Assembly (NCBI GenBank): GCA_037384225.1
Contig: JARROD010000043.1
Location: forward strand, 1-62,662
Origin: JARROD01 sp037384225
GTDB taxonomy: Bacteria > Pseudomonadota > Gammaproteobacteria > Pseudomonadales > Cellvibrionaceae
Direction of reading: 5' to 3'
DNA: 62,662 nt
Below the pieces are notes generated by a model. It searched no databases and had not been told where the DNA came from. It saw only the letters and a program-made list of their open reading frames with translations. Positions 1 to 8,151 of this stretch are shown here, piece by piece. Numbering within the stretch: position 1 is the first letter of the stretch; every line of letters begins with the position of its first letter. Made by a program: the position numbers and the translations under genes.

Positions 1-88
1 TACACTCATTTAGCTGTTATTCGGTCAGCACTTAGCTGAGCATTAGCTATTTTTTAACCAGACTTTGGATAGGTTTACTCTTTTCCCT

Positions 89-141
89 CTATCCACTTTC
101 CTACTATCCACTTTCCTATCTTTTATCCACTTTTCTATCTT
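89..141. repeat. 15-bp tandem repeat downstream of nudF
   Basis: CTATCCACTTTCCTA occurs twice head to tail at 89-103 and 104-118. A third, degenerate unit (TTTTATCCACTTTTCTATC) follows. On the minus strand, the direction in which nudF is read, this is a purine-rich GA tract just past the nudF stop. I see no terminator hairpin in it. Confidence 0.75.
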
Positions 142-172
142 TTCTATTAGTCTTTCCTACTAATTCCGCACC

Positions 173-829
173 CTATACGCGGCTATATTTTGTTGACAGC
201 ATCTCTCTGTTTAATTGCAACCACTGCAGTCCTATCAGTGTGGCGGCGTTGTTCATTCTTCCCTGTAGCATAACATCAAACACACTTTGAGCGGCAACAA
301 CCTTCAACCGAATATCTTCAGCCTCTTCACTGAGGCCATACAAACCTTCGGCACCGACGAGATTCCCCAACGCACAATAGAGATAAATACGTTCGTTGCA
401 ACCCCCCGGCGTTGAAAGGTAATGGCAAATTGGAATTAATTCCCGTGGTTTAAAATCGGCCTCTTCTATCAATTCCCGGCGTATTACTTCTTCAGGTGTT
501 TCATCACCATTGAACATTCCGGCTACAACCTCTAGACACCATGGGCCGGACTTTTCCTCCAAAGCACCGACCCTGAACTGTTCAATAAGACCAATCAAGT
601 CATTATCCGGGTCATAAAGGACCGCCGCCACGGCATTACCTCGTACGAACAATTCCCGACTTATCTCCTGGCCCCAGCCACCTGCGAATAATTTATGCCT
701 GAGCTGTAATTTCTCGACGCTAAAAAAACCTCGATAAACCGTATTGCGTTCAATTATCTCGACATCATTACTATCAAATTCCGCCGGCATTTTCGGCATA
801 AACGCGCCTTTCCCCTTTATATCAAACAC
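173..829 (-). CDS. nudF: NUDIX hydrolase, ADP-ribose pyrophosphatase (NudF type)
   Basis: The 218-residue protein should hydrolyse ADP-ribose to AMP and ribose-5-phosphate in the cytoplasm. The Nudix box lies at residues 104-126, running from GMFNGDE to RRELIEEADF. It keeps the catalytic REL-x-EE core, but Asp replaces the glycine expected near the end of the box. Length and flanking sequence (NERIYLY, the GGxNE-like loop) match the NudF family. It lies 82 bp downstream of thiC on the same strand, and a tolC/thiC/nudF neighbourhood is known in pseudomonads, so it is probably the last gene seen of that transcript. Family assignment is firm; the exact substrate is inferred. Confidence 0.9.
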   Translation of the reverse strand: MFDIKGKGAFMPKMPAEFDSNDVEIIERNTVYRGFFSVEKLQLRHKLFAGGWGQEISRELFVRGNAVAAVLYDPDNDLIGLIEQFRVGALEEKSGPWCLEVVAGMFNGDETPEEVIRRELIEEADFKPRELIPICHYLSTPGGCNERIYLYCALGNLVGAEGLYGLSEEAEDIRLKVVAAQSVFDVMLQGRMNNAATLIGLQWLQLNREMLSTKYSRV

Positions 830-911
830 TTTGGGTATACAGTTTTACACGCTTGTTGAAAAGCATAGGTTTCTCTGCCTCTGCCTCGGTTGCTACAAAT
901 GCCAAACGGGT

Positions 912-2972
912 CTATATTTTTTGATATATTTTCGCACCTTGCTCCCGAAACTCTTGCGCTTTTTGCCGCATTTGCGCTTCAATATCCGGCTGCGTGTCAT
1001 TACTGACGCCAGTTCCCCGCACACTGTCCACTTCAGACCCATTAGCGCCATTGCTGTCGACTCCGTCGCTGTTACCCCCGGTATTATTAACGTTGTTAAC
1101 CCCAGGGTCGTTAACAATAGTAACAAACTGCTCTTCACCGGAGTCTGCGTTACCGGTTTCAACCTTAGCAGAAGCGGCTAAATCCCGCACTTCCTGAGTA
1201 ATCTTCATTGAACAAAATTTTGGCCCGCACATCGAACAAAAGTGTGCCACTTTTGCAGAATCTTTCGGTAGTGTTTCATCGTGATAGGCCCGGGCTCTAT
1301 CCGGGTCCAGCCCCAAATTAAACTGATCCTGCCAACGAAACTCAAAGCGCGCTTTCGACAGAGCATTGTCGCGCAACTGTGCCCCCGGATGCCCTTTGGC
1401 AAGGTCGGCTGCATGCGCCGCAATTTTGTAAGTGATAATACCTTCTTTGACATCGTTTTTATCGGGCAGCCCCAAGTGTTCCTTGGGGGTAACATAACAA
1501 AGCATCGCGCAGCCATACCAACCAATCATCGCCGCACCAATACCGGATGTGATATGGTCGTACCCCGGTGCAATATCCGTGGTCAGGGGCCCCAGCGTAT
1601 AAAAGGGCGCTTCATCACATTCCTTTAACTGTTTTTCCATATTTTCCCTGATCAAATGCATAGGCACATGTCCAGGTCCCTCTATCATGGTCTGCACATC
1701 GTGTCGCCAGGCAATTTTTGTCAATTCGCCCAGTGTCTCCAACTCGCCAAATTGCGCAGCGTCGTTGGCGTCGGCAATGGAACCCGGCCGCAAACCGTCG
1801 CCGAGAGAAAAGGAGACATCATAAGCACGCATTATTTCGCAGATTTCTTCAAAGTGTGCATACAGGAAGCTTTCGCGATGGTGGGCCAGGCACCACTTGG
1901 CCATAATAGAACCACCGCGGGAAACTATTCCGGTCACCCGATTCGCCGTCAGCGGGATGTAACGCAGCAAAACCCCTGCATGAATGGTAAAATAGTCAAC
2001 CCCCTGTTCAGCCTGTTCGATCAATGTATCGCGAAAAATTTCCCAGGTCAGGTCTTCAGCCACACCGCCAACTTTTTCCAGCGCCTGATAAATCGGCACC
2101 GTGCCAATAGGCACGTGGGAATTGCGAATAATCCATTCACGCGTTTCATGAATGTGTTTTCCGGTGGAAAGATCCATGATCGTATCGGCGCCCCAACGAG
2201 TGCCCCAGGTGAGTTTTTCCACTTCCTCTTCAATAGACGACCCTAGTGCAGAATTGCCGATATTGCCGTTAATTTTCACCAGAAAATTGCGCCCAATAAT
2301 CATCGGCTCCAATTCAGTGTGATTGATATTGGCAGGAATGATCGCCCGGCCACGAGCGACTTCCCCGCGCACAAATTCCGGCGTAATGACCTCCGGAATC
2401 TCGGCACCAAACGCCATACCCTTATGTTGTAGCTCGAACTCTCCCCGTTCCTTCAACTGTTGCAGGCTCATATTTTCCCGAATCGCCACATATTCCATTT
2501 CCGGGGTAATGACGCCCTTTCGCGCATAATGCATTTGTGAAACATTGGCACCCGCTTTGGCGCGACGCACTGAATGCTTGTGCTCAAATCGCAGCGACGC
2601 CAGTTGGGGGTCGCGCAAACGCTTTTGTGTAAACTCGGAATGACTGGTTGTCAAAATTTCTGTATCGCCCCGGGCCTCGATCCAGGGACTGCGAATATCG
2701 GCCAGCCCTTTTCTAATATCTATCGCCACATTGGAATCGGTATAAGGACCTGAAGTATCGTAAACACGCACGCTCGGATTTTTTTCGCCCCCCAGGGCGG
2801 TCGGCGTTTCACTTAAACGGATTTCCCGCATTGGCACCCGCAGGTCGTTGCGCGAACCGGGAACATAAATTTTTTCTGAACTCGGGAAAGGTTGCAGTGA
2901 AGCTGTATCAACTTCAGCGCTTTCACTCAAAGTCCGGTTTTCTAATACTGTGTTTTCTACCTTTCCTTTCAT
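912..2972 (-). CDS. thiC: Phosphomethylpyrimidine synthase ThiC
   Basis: Radical-SAM enzyme (686 residues) that rearranges aminoimidazole ribotide to hydroxymethylpyrimidine phosphate for thiamine synthesis. The C-terminal [4Fe-4S] motif CSMCGPKFC is at residues 579-587, and the central TIM-barrel signatures (IEGPGHVPMHLI, MIGWYGCAMLCYVTP) are intact. Its ATG overlaps the thiD stop in an ATGA arrangement, so the two are translationally coupled and share the TPP riboswitch upstream of thiD. The tail is odd: residues about 604-664 are a low-complexity Asn/Gly/Ser/Asp stretch inserted before the usual closing segment (EFREQGAKIY). Catalysis should be unaffected because the cluster motif precedes it. 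Confidence 0.97.
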   Translation of the reverse strand: MKGKVENTVLENRTLSESAEVDTASLQPFPSSEKIYVPGSRNDLRVPMREIRLSETPTALGGEKNPSVRVYDTSGPYTDSNVAIDIRKGLADIRSPWIEARGDTEILTTSHSEFTQKRLRDPQLASLRFEHKHSVRRAKAGANVSQMHYARKGVITPEMEYVAIRENMSLQQLKERGEFELQHKGMAFGAEIPEVITPEFVRGEVARGRAIIPANINHTELEPMIIGRNFLVKINGNIGNSALGSSIEEEVEKLTWGTRWGADTIMDLSTGKHIHETREWIIRNSHVPIGTVPIYQALEKVGGVAEDLTWEIFRDTLIEQAEQGVDYFTIHAGVLLRYIPLTANRVTGIVSRGGSIMAKWCLAHHRESFLYAHFEEICEIMRAYDVSFSLGDGLRPGSIADANDAAQFGELETLGELTKIAWRHDVQTMIEGPGHVPMHLIRENMEKQLKECDEAPFYTLGPLTTDIAPGYDHITSGIGAAMIGWYGCAMLCYVTPKEHLGLPDKNDVKEGIITYKIAAHAADLAKGHPGAQLRDNALSKARFEFRWQDQFNLGLDPDRARAYHDETLPKDSAKVAHFCSMCGPKFCSMKITQEVRDLAASAKVETGNADSGEEQFVTIVNDPGVNNVNNTGGNSDGVDSNGANGSEVDSVRGTGVSNDTQPDIEAQMRQKAQEFREQGAKIYQKI

Positions 2973-3826
2973 AAGTTATCCTCGCAATTGCTTCGATTGA
3001 ATGGATGAAAATGATCGACAGGCCCGCAGCCCCGACCCACCCGCATAAGGTCCGCGCCGGAAATAGCATGGGTAATATAGTGTTTGGCGTTTTTCACCGC
3101 CGCCGTCAAAGGGTGACCTTTGGCGAGACCCGCAGCAATGGCCGATGCCAGTGTGCAACCGCTGCCGTGTGTGTTGCCGGTGACAATGCGCGGTGTTTTA
3201 TACAACTTCACATCTGTACTTGTTGCCAGCACATCGATACAAAACTTTTTCGACGGCCCGTCATTGACAAAATGTCCGCCTTTCAGCAACACCGCCGCCG
3301 GCCCAAACGCCAGTAGCGCCCGCGCCTGTGCCTGCACCTGCTCCAGTGAGGTGGCCTCGGCCGTGCCTAAAAGCATCGCCGCTTCGGATAAATTGGGCGT
3401 CAGCAGAGTCGCTTTAGGTAGCAGATTCTTACGCAAAAACACCAGGCAGGTTTCCGGCTGCAGCCGAAAACCGCTGCTGGAGATCATCACCGGATCCAGC
3501 ACCAGCGGCAATTCGGGCAATTTTTCCACTAACCGTCGCATAACATCGAGACTGGCTAACATGCCTGTCTTGATCACCCGGACCGGCATATCGGTGAGTA
3601 CTGCGTCGAGTTGCGCGTCGACAACCGCGGCGGGAATCGTGTAAACAGAGCTCACCCCAAGGGAATTCTGCGCTGTAATGGCGGTTATCACCGTGGCGCC
3701 GTAAACCCCCAAAGCAGACAGCGTTTTTAGGTCAGCTTGAATGCCGGCGCCGGCGCTGGAATCACTCCCGGCAATACTTAAAACCACCGGCATTGCATTC
3801 GGGGCAACATCATTTGCTTGCATCAT
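2969..3826 (-). CDS. thiD: Hydroxymethylpyrimidine/phosphomethylpyrimidine kinase ThiD
   Basis: Ribokinase-fold kinase (285 residues) that phosphorylates HMP and then HMP-P, giving HMP-PP for coupling to the thiazole. The N-terminal substrate loop VLSIAGSDSSAGAGIQADLK and the C-terminal ATP/anion-hole segment NTHGSGCTLASAIAA (catalytic Asp replaced by Cys-adjacent THGSGC, as usual for ThiD) are clear. It is the first gene after the TPP riboswitch and overlaps thiC by 4 nt. No thiE domain is fused. MMQAND at the start could begin at either Met; the first is listed. Confidence 0.96.
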   Translation of the reverse strand: MMQANDVAPNAMPVVLSIAGSDSSAGAGIQADLKTLSALGVYGATVITAITAQNSLGVSSVYTIPAAVVDAQLDAVLTDMPVRVIKTGMLASLDVMRRLVEKLPELPLVLDPVMISSSGFRLQPETCLVFLRKNLLPKATLLTPNLSEAAMLLGTAEATSLEQVQAQARALLAFGPAAVLLKGGHFVNDGPSKKFCIDVLATSTDVKLYKTPRIVTGNTHGSGCTLASAIAAGLAKGHPLTAAVKNAKHYITHAISGADLMRVGRGCGPVDHFHPFNRSNCEDNL

Positions 3827-4037
3827 TACCTGCGTGTCAAAAATTGTGTATTAATTAGGCTAGACCGAGCAAAGAGAAGGAAAGGAGAAGAGGGATGCGA
3901 TATTTATAGTAACGGATTCTGGGTATTACTATTCAGTTATAGCCAGTTATAGTTATTACTCACTATTCGTAACTACTATTATCCGTAACAATATGTTCTT
4001 AAATATGTTCCGAACTATATTATTCGCATCCGAGGAG
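3827..4037 (-). other. thiD 5' leader between riboswitch and start codon
   Basis: About 200 bp of AT-rich transcribed leader with repeated TTATAGTTATTAC-like words and no ORF. The expression platform of the TPP riboswitch must lie here. I could not identify a single convincing terminator hairpin, so control could be transcriptional or by sequestering the thiD ribosome binding site. Confidence 0.5.
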
Positions 4038-4136
4038 TCTCGTTCCCTACGCCGGTACTAACCGGATCAGGTCGACGGGTATTTCTCAGCGCCTTGACTT
4101 ATACCTACTGTTAGTAAAAGTGAGGGCACCCCGACA
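4038..4136 (-). promoter_or_regulatory. TPP riboswitch (THI element)
   Basis: Read on the minus strand, the segment contains GGGGTGCCC near the 5' side, then CTGAGA, then the block ACCTGATCCGGTTAGTACC followed by GGCGTAGGGAA. These are the conserved thi-box parts in the right order and spacing. TPP binding should reduce expression of thiD-thiC. The variable stem (between the GCCC and CTGAGA parts) is short. Confidence 0.96.
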
Positions 4137-4329
4137 AGATCTACCGAAGTGTATTGAAATGCCCGGCTAGTGTAAAGGCTAGCCCTGCCCATTACCCGGT
4201 TTAATCCTGTAATTCCTTAAAAACCTAAAAGCTATAAGGACTCAGTCTAGTTAAGCCCAAAAACTTCAGCAAATGAACACTATACTAATGGCAAGAGCGA
4301 TTCCGGCAAGCCACAAACAGGAACCGACC

Positions 4330-4647
4330 ATGACCGACCTTGCAATCTCATCCCACACCCCGCCACCCGTGAATGTGGCGACCAATAGCGACCGGACCAG
4401 TCAGCCTCCCAAGCCCCCGGAAAACAGTCGTGCGGAAGCTGATACCGTCAGTTTGTCGCGGCAGGGCCTCGAACTCTCTGCCCAGGCTAAGGCGGAACCG
4501 GCCGCCAATTCCAGCACCCAACAGCTACCTGACCGAGTCGAAGCGCACACGGACAATCGAAATAACACCGACAATAGCGCCGCAACCAAAACCTTCAGTT
4601 CCGTGGCCAAAGGCCCCAGCGATAACAATCTGGATATATTGGCGTAG
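4330..4647 (+). CDS. Small hypothetical protein, polar and low-complexity
   Basis: I do not recognise this gene. From ATG 4330 it encodes about 105 residues rich in Ser, Asn, Pro and Ala, with no membrane segment or signal peptide. The only ordered-looking piece is DTVSLSRQGLELSAQAK near the middle, a pattern of the kind found in small regulatory or flagellar-adaptor-like proteins, but not enough for a call. An upstream in-frame ATG exists at 4273. I prefer 4330 because CAGGAA at 4318-4323 is well spaced as a ribosome binding site. It precedes tolC by 229 bp on the same strand. Confidence 0.55.
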   Translation: MTDLAISSHTPPPVNVATNSDRTSQPPKPPENSRAEADTVSLSRQGLELSAQAKAEPAANSSTQQLPDRVEAHTDNRNNTDNSAATKTFSSVAKGPSDNNLDILA

Positions 4648-4876
4648 GGAAGAAATCCCGCAAATAACCGCCGGCGCCTTGCCCTGCCTACCGGCTTGAG
4701 TCACCCCAAAACCTCGACTCGCTCTCGCTCTGGAAATTCGCTTAACAAATTTTAACCACTTACCTCCGCCAGAGAGTCGACGCCTCTGGGTGAAACCGAT
4801 AAACTCCCGCAGTCTACCTGCTAAAAGCAACACACAATCAATGCCCACCTGAAACAATTTTGCAACAAGGACAGCT

Positions 4877-6280
4877 ATGAGAGACCGAACATTAACCTAT
4901 AGCCTGGCGGGTCTGCTCAGCCTTGCAGCCCTGCCCGCAGTGTCGGATACGCTGCAGGATGTTTATTTACTCGCACTGAAAAACGATCATCAACTGAAAG
5001 CCGATACTGCCCGATACCAAGCCGGAAAGGAAAACTCAGTCATCGCCCGCGCGAGGCTTTTGCCACAAATCAATGGCAATATGAATTACTCTGACTCATC
5101 GAGCGACAGCAGTAGAACCGTTATAGACATTGATGACGAGACCGGCGCACTCGACATTAAAACCTTTGACAGTGAATCTGATAGTACGACCACCACCTAC
5201 TCAGTAACATTGAACCAACCTCTGTTCAACCTGCCCGCCTGGTTTGGTTACAAACAGGGAGTGTCCCTCAGCGAGCAGGCTGAAGCCCAATTCAGCGCCG
5301 ACCAACAGGCCTTAATCATCAGAGTATCGGAAGCCTACTTTAACGTATTGCGCGCCGTGGACAACCTGGAAACCTCCATCGCCGAGGAAAAAGCACTAAA
5401 TCATAGACTGCAGCAAACCAAACAACGCTTCGAAGTGGGTTTGACAGCGATAACAGACGTGCACGAAGCCCAGGCCGCCTACGACACAGCCACCGCTGCA
5501 ACCCTACAAGCCAGAGGCAACCTGGGCATCGTCTTCGAAGAAATGGAAGCCATCACCGGCACCACCCTTAAAAATATCGCCCCGCTCAGTGAAAAATTTC
5601 CCGTGATAAAACCAACACCGGCGGAAAGATCCGAGTGGGTGGAATTCGCGCTGCAAAACAACTTTGACCTAAAAGTCGCCAAACTCTCCTCCGATGCCTC
5701 CAGGCAAAACGCAAACGCGAAAAAAGCGGCCCACTACCCAACCCTGACCGGATCGCTCAGCTATCAAGACTCCGACAACGAAAGTGATATCGCAGGCGTG
5801 CCAAATGACAGCGCCTCGAAAACCCACACCGTCGCCGTCAGACTGGATGTCCCCATTTACTCCGGCGGCAGCGTTTCCGGCCAGCGGCGTCAAGCCTATC
5901 AACAGTTCATGCAAAACCAGGAGCTCTATAACAAAGCCCAGCGGGACACCATTCAAGGCGCCCGTTCCCTGCATCTGCAAGTGGTCACCAACGTAGCCCA
6001 GGTCAAGGCCCGCGCCCAGGCAATCACCTCCAGCCTCAGCGCCCTCGAAGCCACCCAGGCCGGTTACGACGTCGGCACCCGCAACCTGGTCGACGTACTG
6101 GTCGCGCAGCAAAACGTATACGAAGCCCGTCGCAACTACTCCACCGTACTTTACGACTACGTAGTCAACACACTCAAACTAAAGGAAGTTGCGGGCATTC
6201 TAACACCGCAGGACGTCAAAGATTTGAACCAATGGCTGACAGCATCCAAATCTGTTGACCGCTCAAAGTATGAAAAATAA
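4877..6280 (+). CDS. tolC: TolC family outer-membrane channel protein
   Basis: Outer-membrane efflux/type I secretion duct (467 residues). An N-terminal signal peptide (hydrophobic SLAGLLSLAALPAVS, cleavage near residue 23) is followed by two homologous halves, each an outer-membrane efflux repeat with long alpha-helical segments (SEAYFNVLRA; RSLHLQVVTNVAQVKARAQ). The second half ends in the characteristic VGTRNLVDVLVAQQNVYEARRNY. A ribosome binding site, AAGGAC, lies just upstream of ATG. No inner-membrane or periplasmic partner genes are adjacent, so it is probably a shared, general-purpose TolC. It is convergent with waaA. Confidence 0.95.
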   Translation: MRDRTLTYSLAGLLSLAALPAVSDTLQDVYLLALKNDHQLKADTARYQAGKENSVIARARLLPQINGNMNYSDSSSDSSRTVIDIDDETGALDIKTFDSESDSTTTTYSVTLNQPLFNLPAWFGYKQGVSLSEQAEAQFSADQQALIIRVSEAYFNVLRAVDNLETSIAEEKALNHRLQQTKQRFEVGLTAITDVHEAQAAYDTATAATLQARGNLGIVFEEMEAITGTTLKNIAPLSEKFPVIKPTPAERSEWVEFALQNNFDLKVAKLSSDASRQNANAKKAAHYPTLTGSLSYQDSDNESDIAGVPNDSASKTHTVAVRLDVPIYSGGSVSGQRRQAYQQFMQNQELYNKAQRDTIQGARSLHLQVVTNVAQVKARAQAITSSLSALEATQAGYDVGTRNLVDVLVAQQNVYEARRNYSTVLYDYVVNTLKLKEVAGILTPQDVKDLNQWLTASKSVDRSKYEK

Positions 6281-6329
6281 GTTAAAAAACCTTAAGGAGA
6301 AAATTAGTACTCGCCCCAATAAATTTCAA

Positions 6330-6372
6330 AATAAATACCACGGAACCCACTTCAAACCTCGTGATATTTATT
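6330..6372. repeat. AT-rich inverted repeat after tolC
   Basis: AATAAATACCACG (6330-6342) faces CGTGATATTTATT (6360-6372): a 13-bp stem with one mismatch and a 17-nt loop, 50 bp after the tolC stop. There is no U-tract after it, so it is a weak terminator candidate at best. Confidence 0.5.
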
Positions 6373-6419
6373 ACTGTAAGTTAACTTGATTAATAAAAGT
6401 GCGAATTTTCTCCACAAGA

Positions 6420-6556
6420 GGGCCGGGAGGGTAAGGTCTTTTTTTCTGCAAGACCTCTAAAAAGTCAGCCAGGCACAATCACTAATGGTAGTTACAGCCA
6501 GCTTACACTGCCCCTGCTACAAGCAAGCAGAAAAAAAGACCTTACCCTCCCGGCCC
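6420..6556. repeat. 30-bp perfect inverted repeat between tolC and waaA
   Basis: The 30 bases at 6420-6449 (starting GGGCCGGGAGGGTAAGGTC) are exactly repeated in reverse complement at 6527-6556, separated by 77 bp. The left arm can also fold locally, since AGGTCTT pairs with AAGACCT just after it. Each arm contains a T7 or A7 run, so transcripts from either side could end here. Together with the hairpin at 6330-6372 it fills the otherwise gene-free 318 bp between the convergent genes tolC and waaA. Confidence 0.85.
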
Positions 6557-6598
6557 GGCTATTGGCACCAGCCAGCTGCCGGCACCAGCCACCTACCG

Positions 6599-7873
6599 TC
6601 ACACCGACAAATAGCGATTAGTAATCTCCAAAACCCGCTGCAAAGCGCCGCGATTAGCCGCCGCCACCGCGGCCGCCTCCCGTCCCATCGCCAAACGCTT
6701 CTCCCCGCAGCCTGCCAACATAATCACCTTGCGGCTCAACTCATCGACATCCCGGGTTATCTCCATCCCCCCCGCCGCCAACAACTGCCGCGACACATCG
6801 GCAAAATTTAACAAATGCGGCCCACTTAAAATCGGTACCCCCCACGCCGCCGGCTCAATCAAATTATGGCCACCGGTCGCCGTCAGACTGCCACCGATAA
6901 AAGCAATATCGCACGCCCCCAGAAACAGCAGCAGCTCCCCCATAGTATCGCCAATCACAATATCCGTCTCAGTCCCCACCGCGCCCTGACTGCTGCGTCT
7001 GGCCACCCGCCAACCCGCCGCTCCGCAAAGCCTGACCACCCGATCAAACCTCTCCGGGTGGCGGGGTACAATCACCAGCAACAGATCGGGAAAACTGCGC
7101 CTCACATCGCTAAATGCCGCCAGAATGGTTTCATCCTCACCCTGGTGCGTGCTCGCCGCCAGCCACACAAGCCGCTGCCCCCCAGCGTTCCATTCCCGCT
7201 TCAACTGCGCCGCCCTCTGGCGCAATTCCGTGCCTATATCGAGATCAAATTTAATACTACCGGTAACGGTACACCTTTCACAATCCATACCCAGCGCGAT
7301 AAAACGCTCGATATCCTCGTCGTGCTGGGCCGCGACCGCGCTCAATCGTTTCAACATCGGGGATATCAAAAACCTGATTCTCCGATATCCCCGCGCCGAC
7401 TTCTCCGACAATCGCGCATTTGCCAGAATCACCGGAATATTGCGCCGGTGGCAGGCGGCTATGGTATTGGGCCAGAGCTCGGTTTCCATAATAATCAGCA
7501 GCTTTGGTTTTACCCGTTGTAAAAATCGCGCCACGCAATCCGGCAGATCATAGGGCATATAAACATGAAAGACGCTGTCCCCCAACGCCGCGGTCACCCG
7601 CTCTGAGCCAGTGGGTGTCGTCGTGGTTACCGCAAACCGGGTCTGTGGATGCTGTTGCTGCAGTGCGTTGATCAATGGCAGGGCTGCCAGGGTTTCTCCA
7701 ACCGACACGGCGTGTACCCAGATTACCGAGCCTTTTCCAGCGGGCGGGCTGATAAACCCAAACCGTTCCCGCCAGCGTTGCGCATAAGCGGGAGCCAGGC
7801 GGGAACGCCGCCAAAGGCGCATAAAAACCAGGGGAAGTCCCAAGTACAATAGTATGGTATACAAAAATCGCAT
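6599..7873 (-). CDS. waaA: 3-deoxy-D-manno-octulosonic acid (Kdo) transferase
   Basis: GT-B glycosyltransferase (424 residues) that adds Kdo to lipid IVA at the inner face of the cytoplasmic membrane. An N-terminal membrane-anchor helix (FLYTILLYLGLPLVFM) precedes the Glycos_transf_N domain with the hallmark GSVIWVHAVSVGETLAA; METELWPN and the C-terminal GGSLTATGGHNLIEPAAWG are the known acceptor- and CMP-Kdo-site signatures. Length is normal for KdtA. It is convergent with tolC and divergent from the FAD oxidoreductase gene, with the other LPS core genes 4 kb away. Confidence 0.97.
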   Translation of the reverse strand: MRFLYTILLYLGLPLVFMRLWRRSRLAPAYAQRWRERFGFISPPAGKGSVIWVHAVSVGETLAALPLINALQQQHPQTRFAVTTTTPTGSERVTAALGDSVFHVYMPYDLPDCVARFLQRVKPKLLIIMETELWPNTIAACHRRNIPVILANARLSEKSARGYRRIRFLISPMLKRLSAVAAQHDEDIERFIALGMDCERCTVTGSIKFDLDIGTELRQRAAQLKREWNAGGQRLVWLAASTHQGEDETILAAFSDVRRSFPDLLLVIVPRHPERFDRVVRLCGAAGWRVARRSSQGAVGTETDIVIGDTMGELLLFLGACDIAFIGGSLTATGGHNLIEPAAWGVPILSGPHLLNFADVSRQLLAAGGMEITRDVDELSRKVIMLAGCGEKRLAMGREAAAVAAANRGALQRVLEITNRYLSV

Positions 7874-7985
7874 TCCGTCCGTCGGCCCCTGATATTAATT
7901 TACAATAGTGACTAAAGCTTCCACAGAAGCCACCCAGCATAACGGTACCGCCCCGATCAAGCAAAATATTGCCAGCGAAAACTCG

Positions 7986-8081
7986 CTAGTGCCCTACCCC
8001 GCCATTAAACGCCCACGTGGGCTTTCACAGCAAGGCGCCGTGCGCCGCGAATGGCCCAGCCCTTTGCAAGCAGGGCACTAG
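7986..8081. repeat. Inverted repeat with internal palindrome upstream of the oxidoreductase
   Basis: CTAGTGCCCT (7986-7995) is the exact reverse complement of AGGGCACTAG (8072-8081). Between them lies a perfect 12-bp palindrome, GCCCACGTGGGC, at 8011-8022, and GC-rich partial repeats. It sits in the waaA/oxidoreductase divergent spacer and could be a folded repeat element or an operator. Confidence 0.6.
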
Positions 8082-8095
8082 TATCGACCAGTGGT

Positions 8096-8124
8096 TTTTC
8101 GCAAACGCGCGAAACCCGTATAAT
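8096..8124 (+). promoter_or_regulatory. Candidate promoter of the FAD oxidoreductase gene
   Basis: A consensus -10 hexamer, TATAAT, lies at 8119-8124, about 28 bp before ATG 8152. The -35 region is poor (TTTTCG near 8096-8101). This is a sequence-only suggestion. Confidence 0.4.
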
Positions 8125-8151
8125 GGCCACCCGCAATTCAAAGGACACCCT

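Noticed and set aside
7548..7964. 138-residue minus-strand ORF overlapping waaA
   Set aside because: waaA homology is strong in the other frame; this frame has no recognisable sequence.
8017..8151. N-terminal 45-codon extension of the FAD oxidoreductase
   Set aside because: No homology, no ribosome site, and it would read through the inverted repeat and the promoter-like TATAAT.
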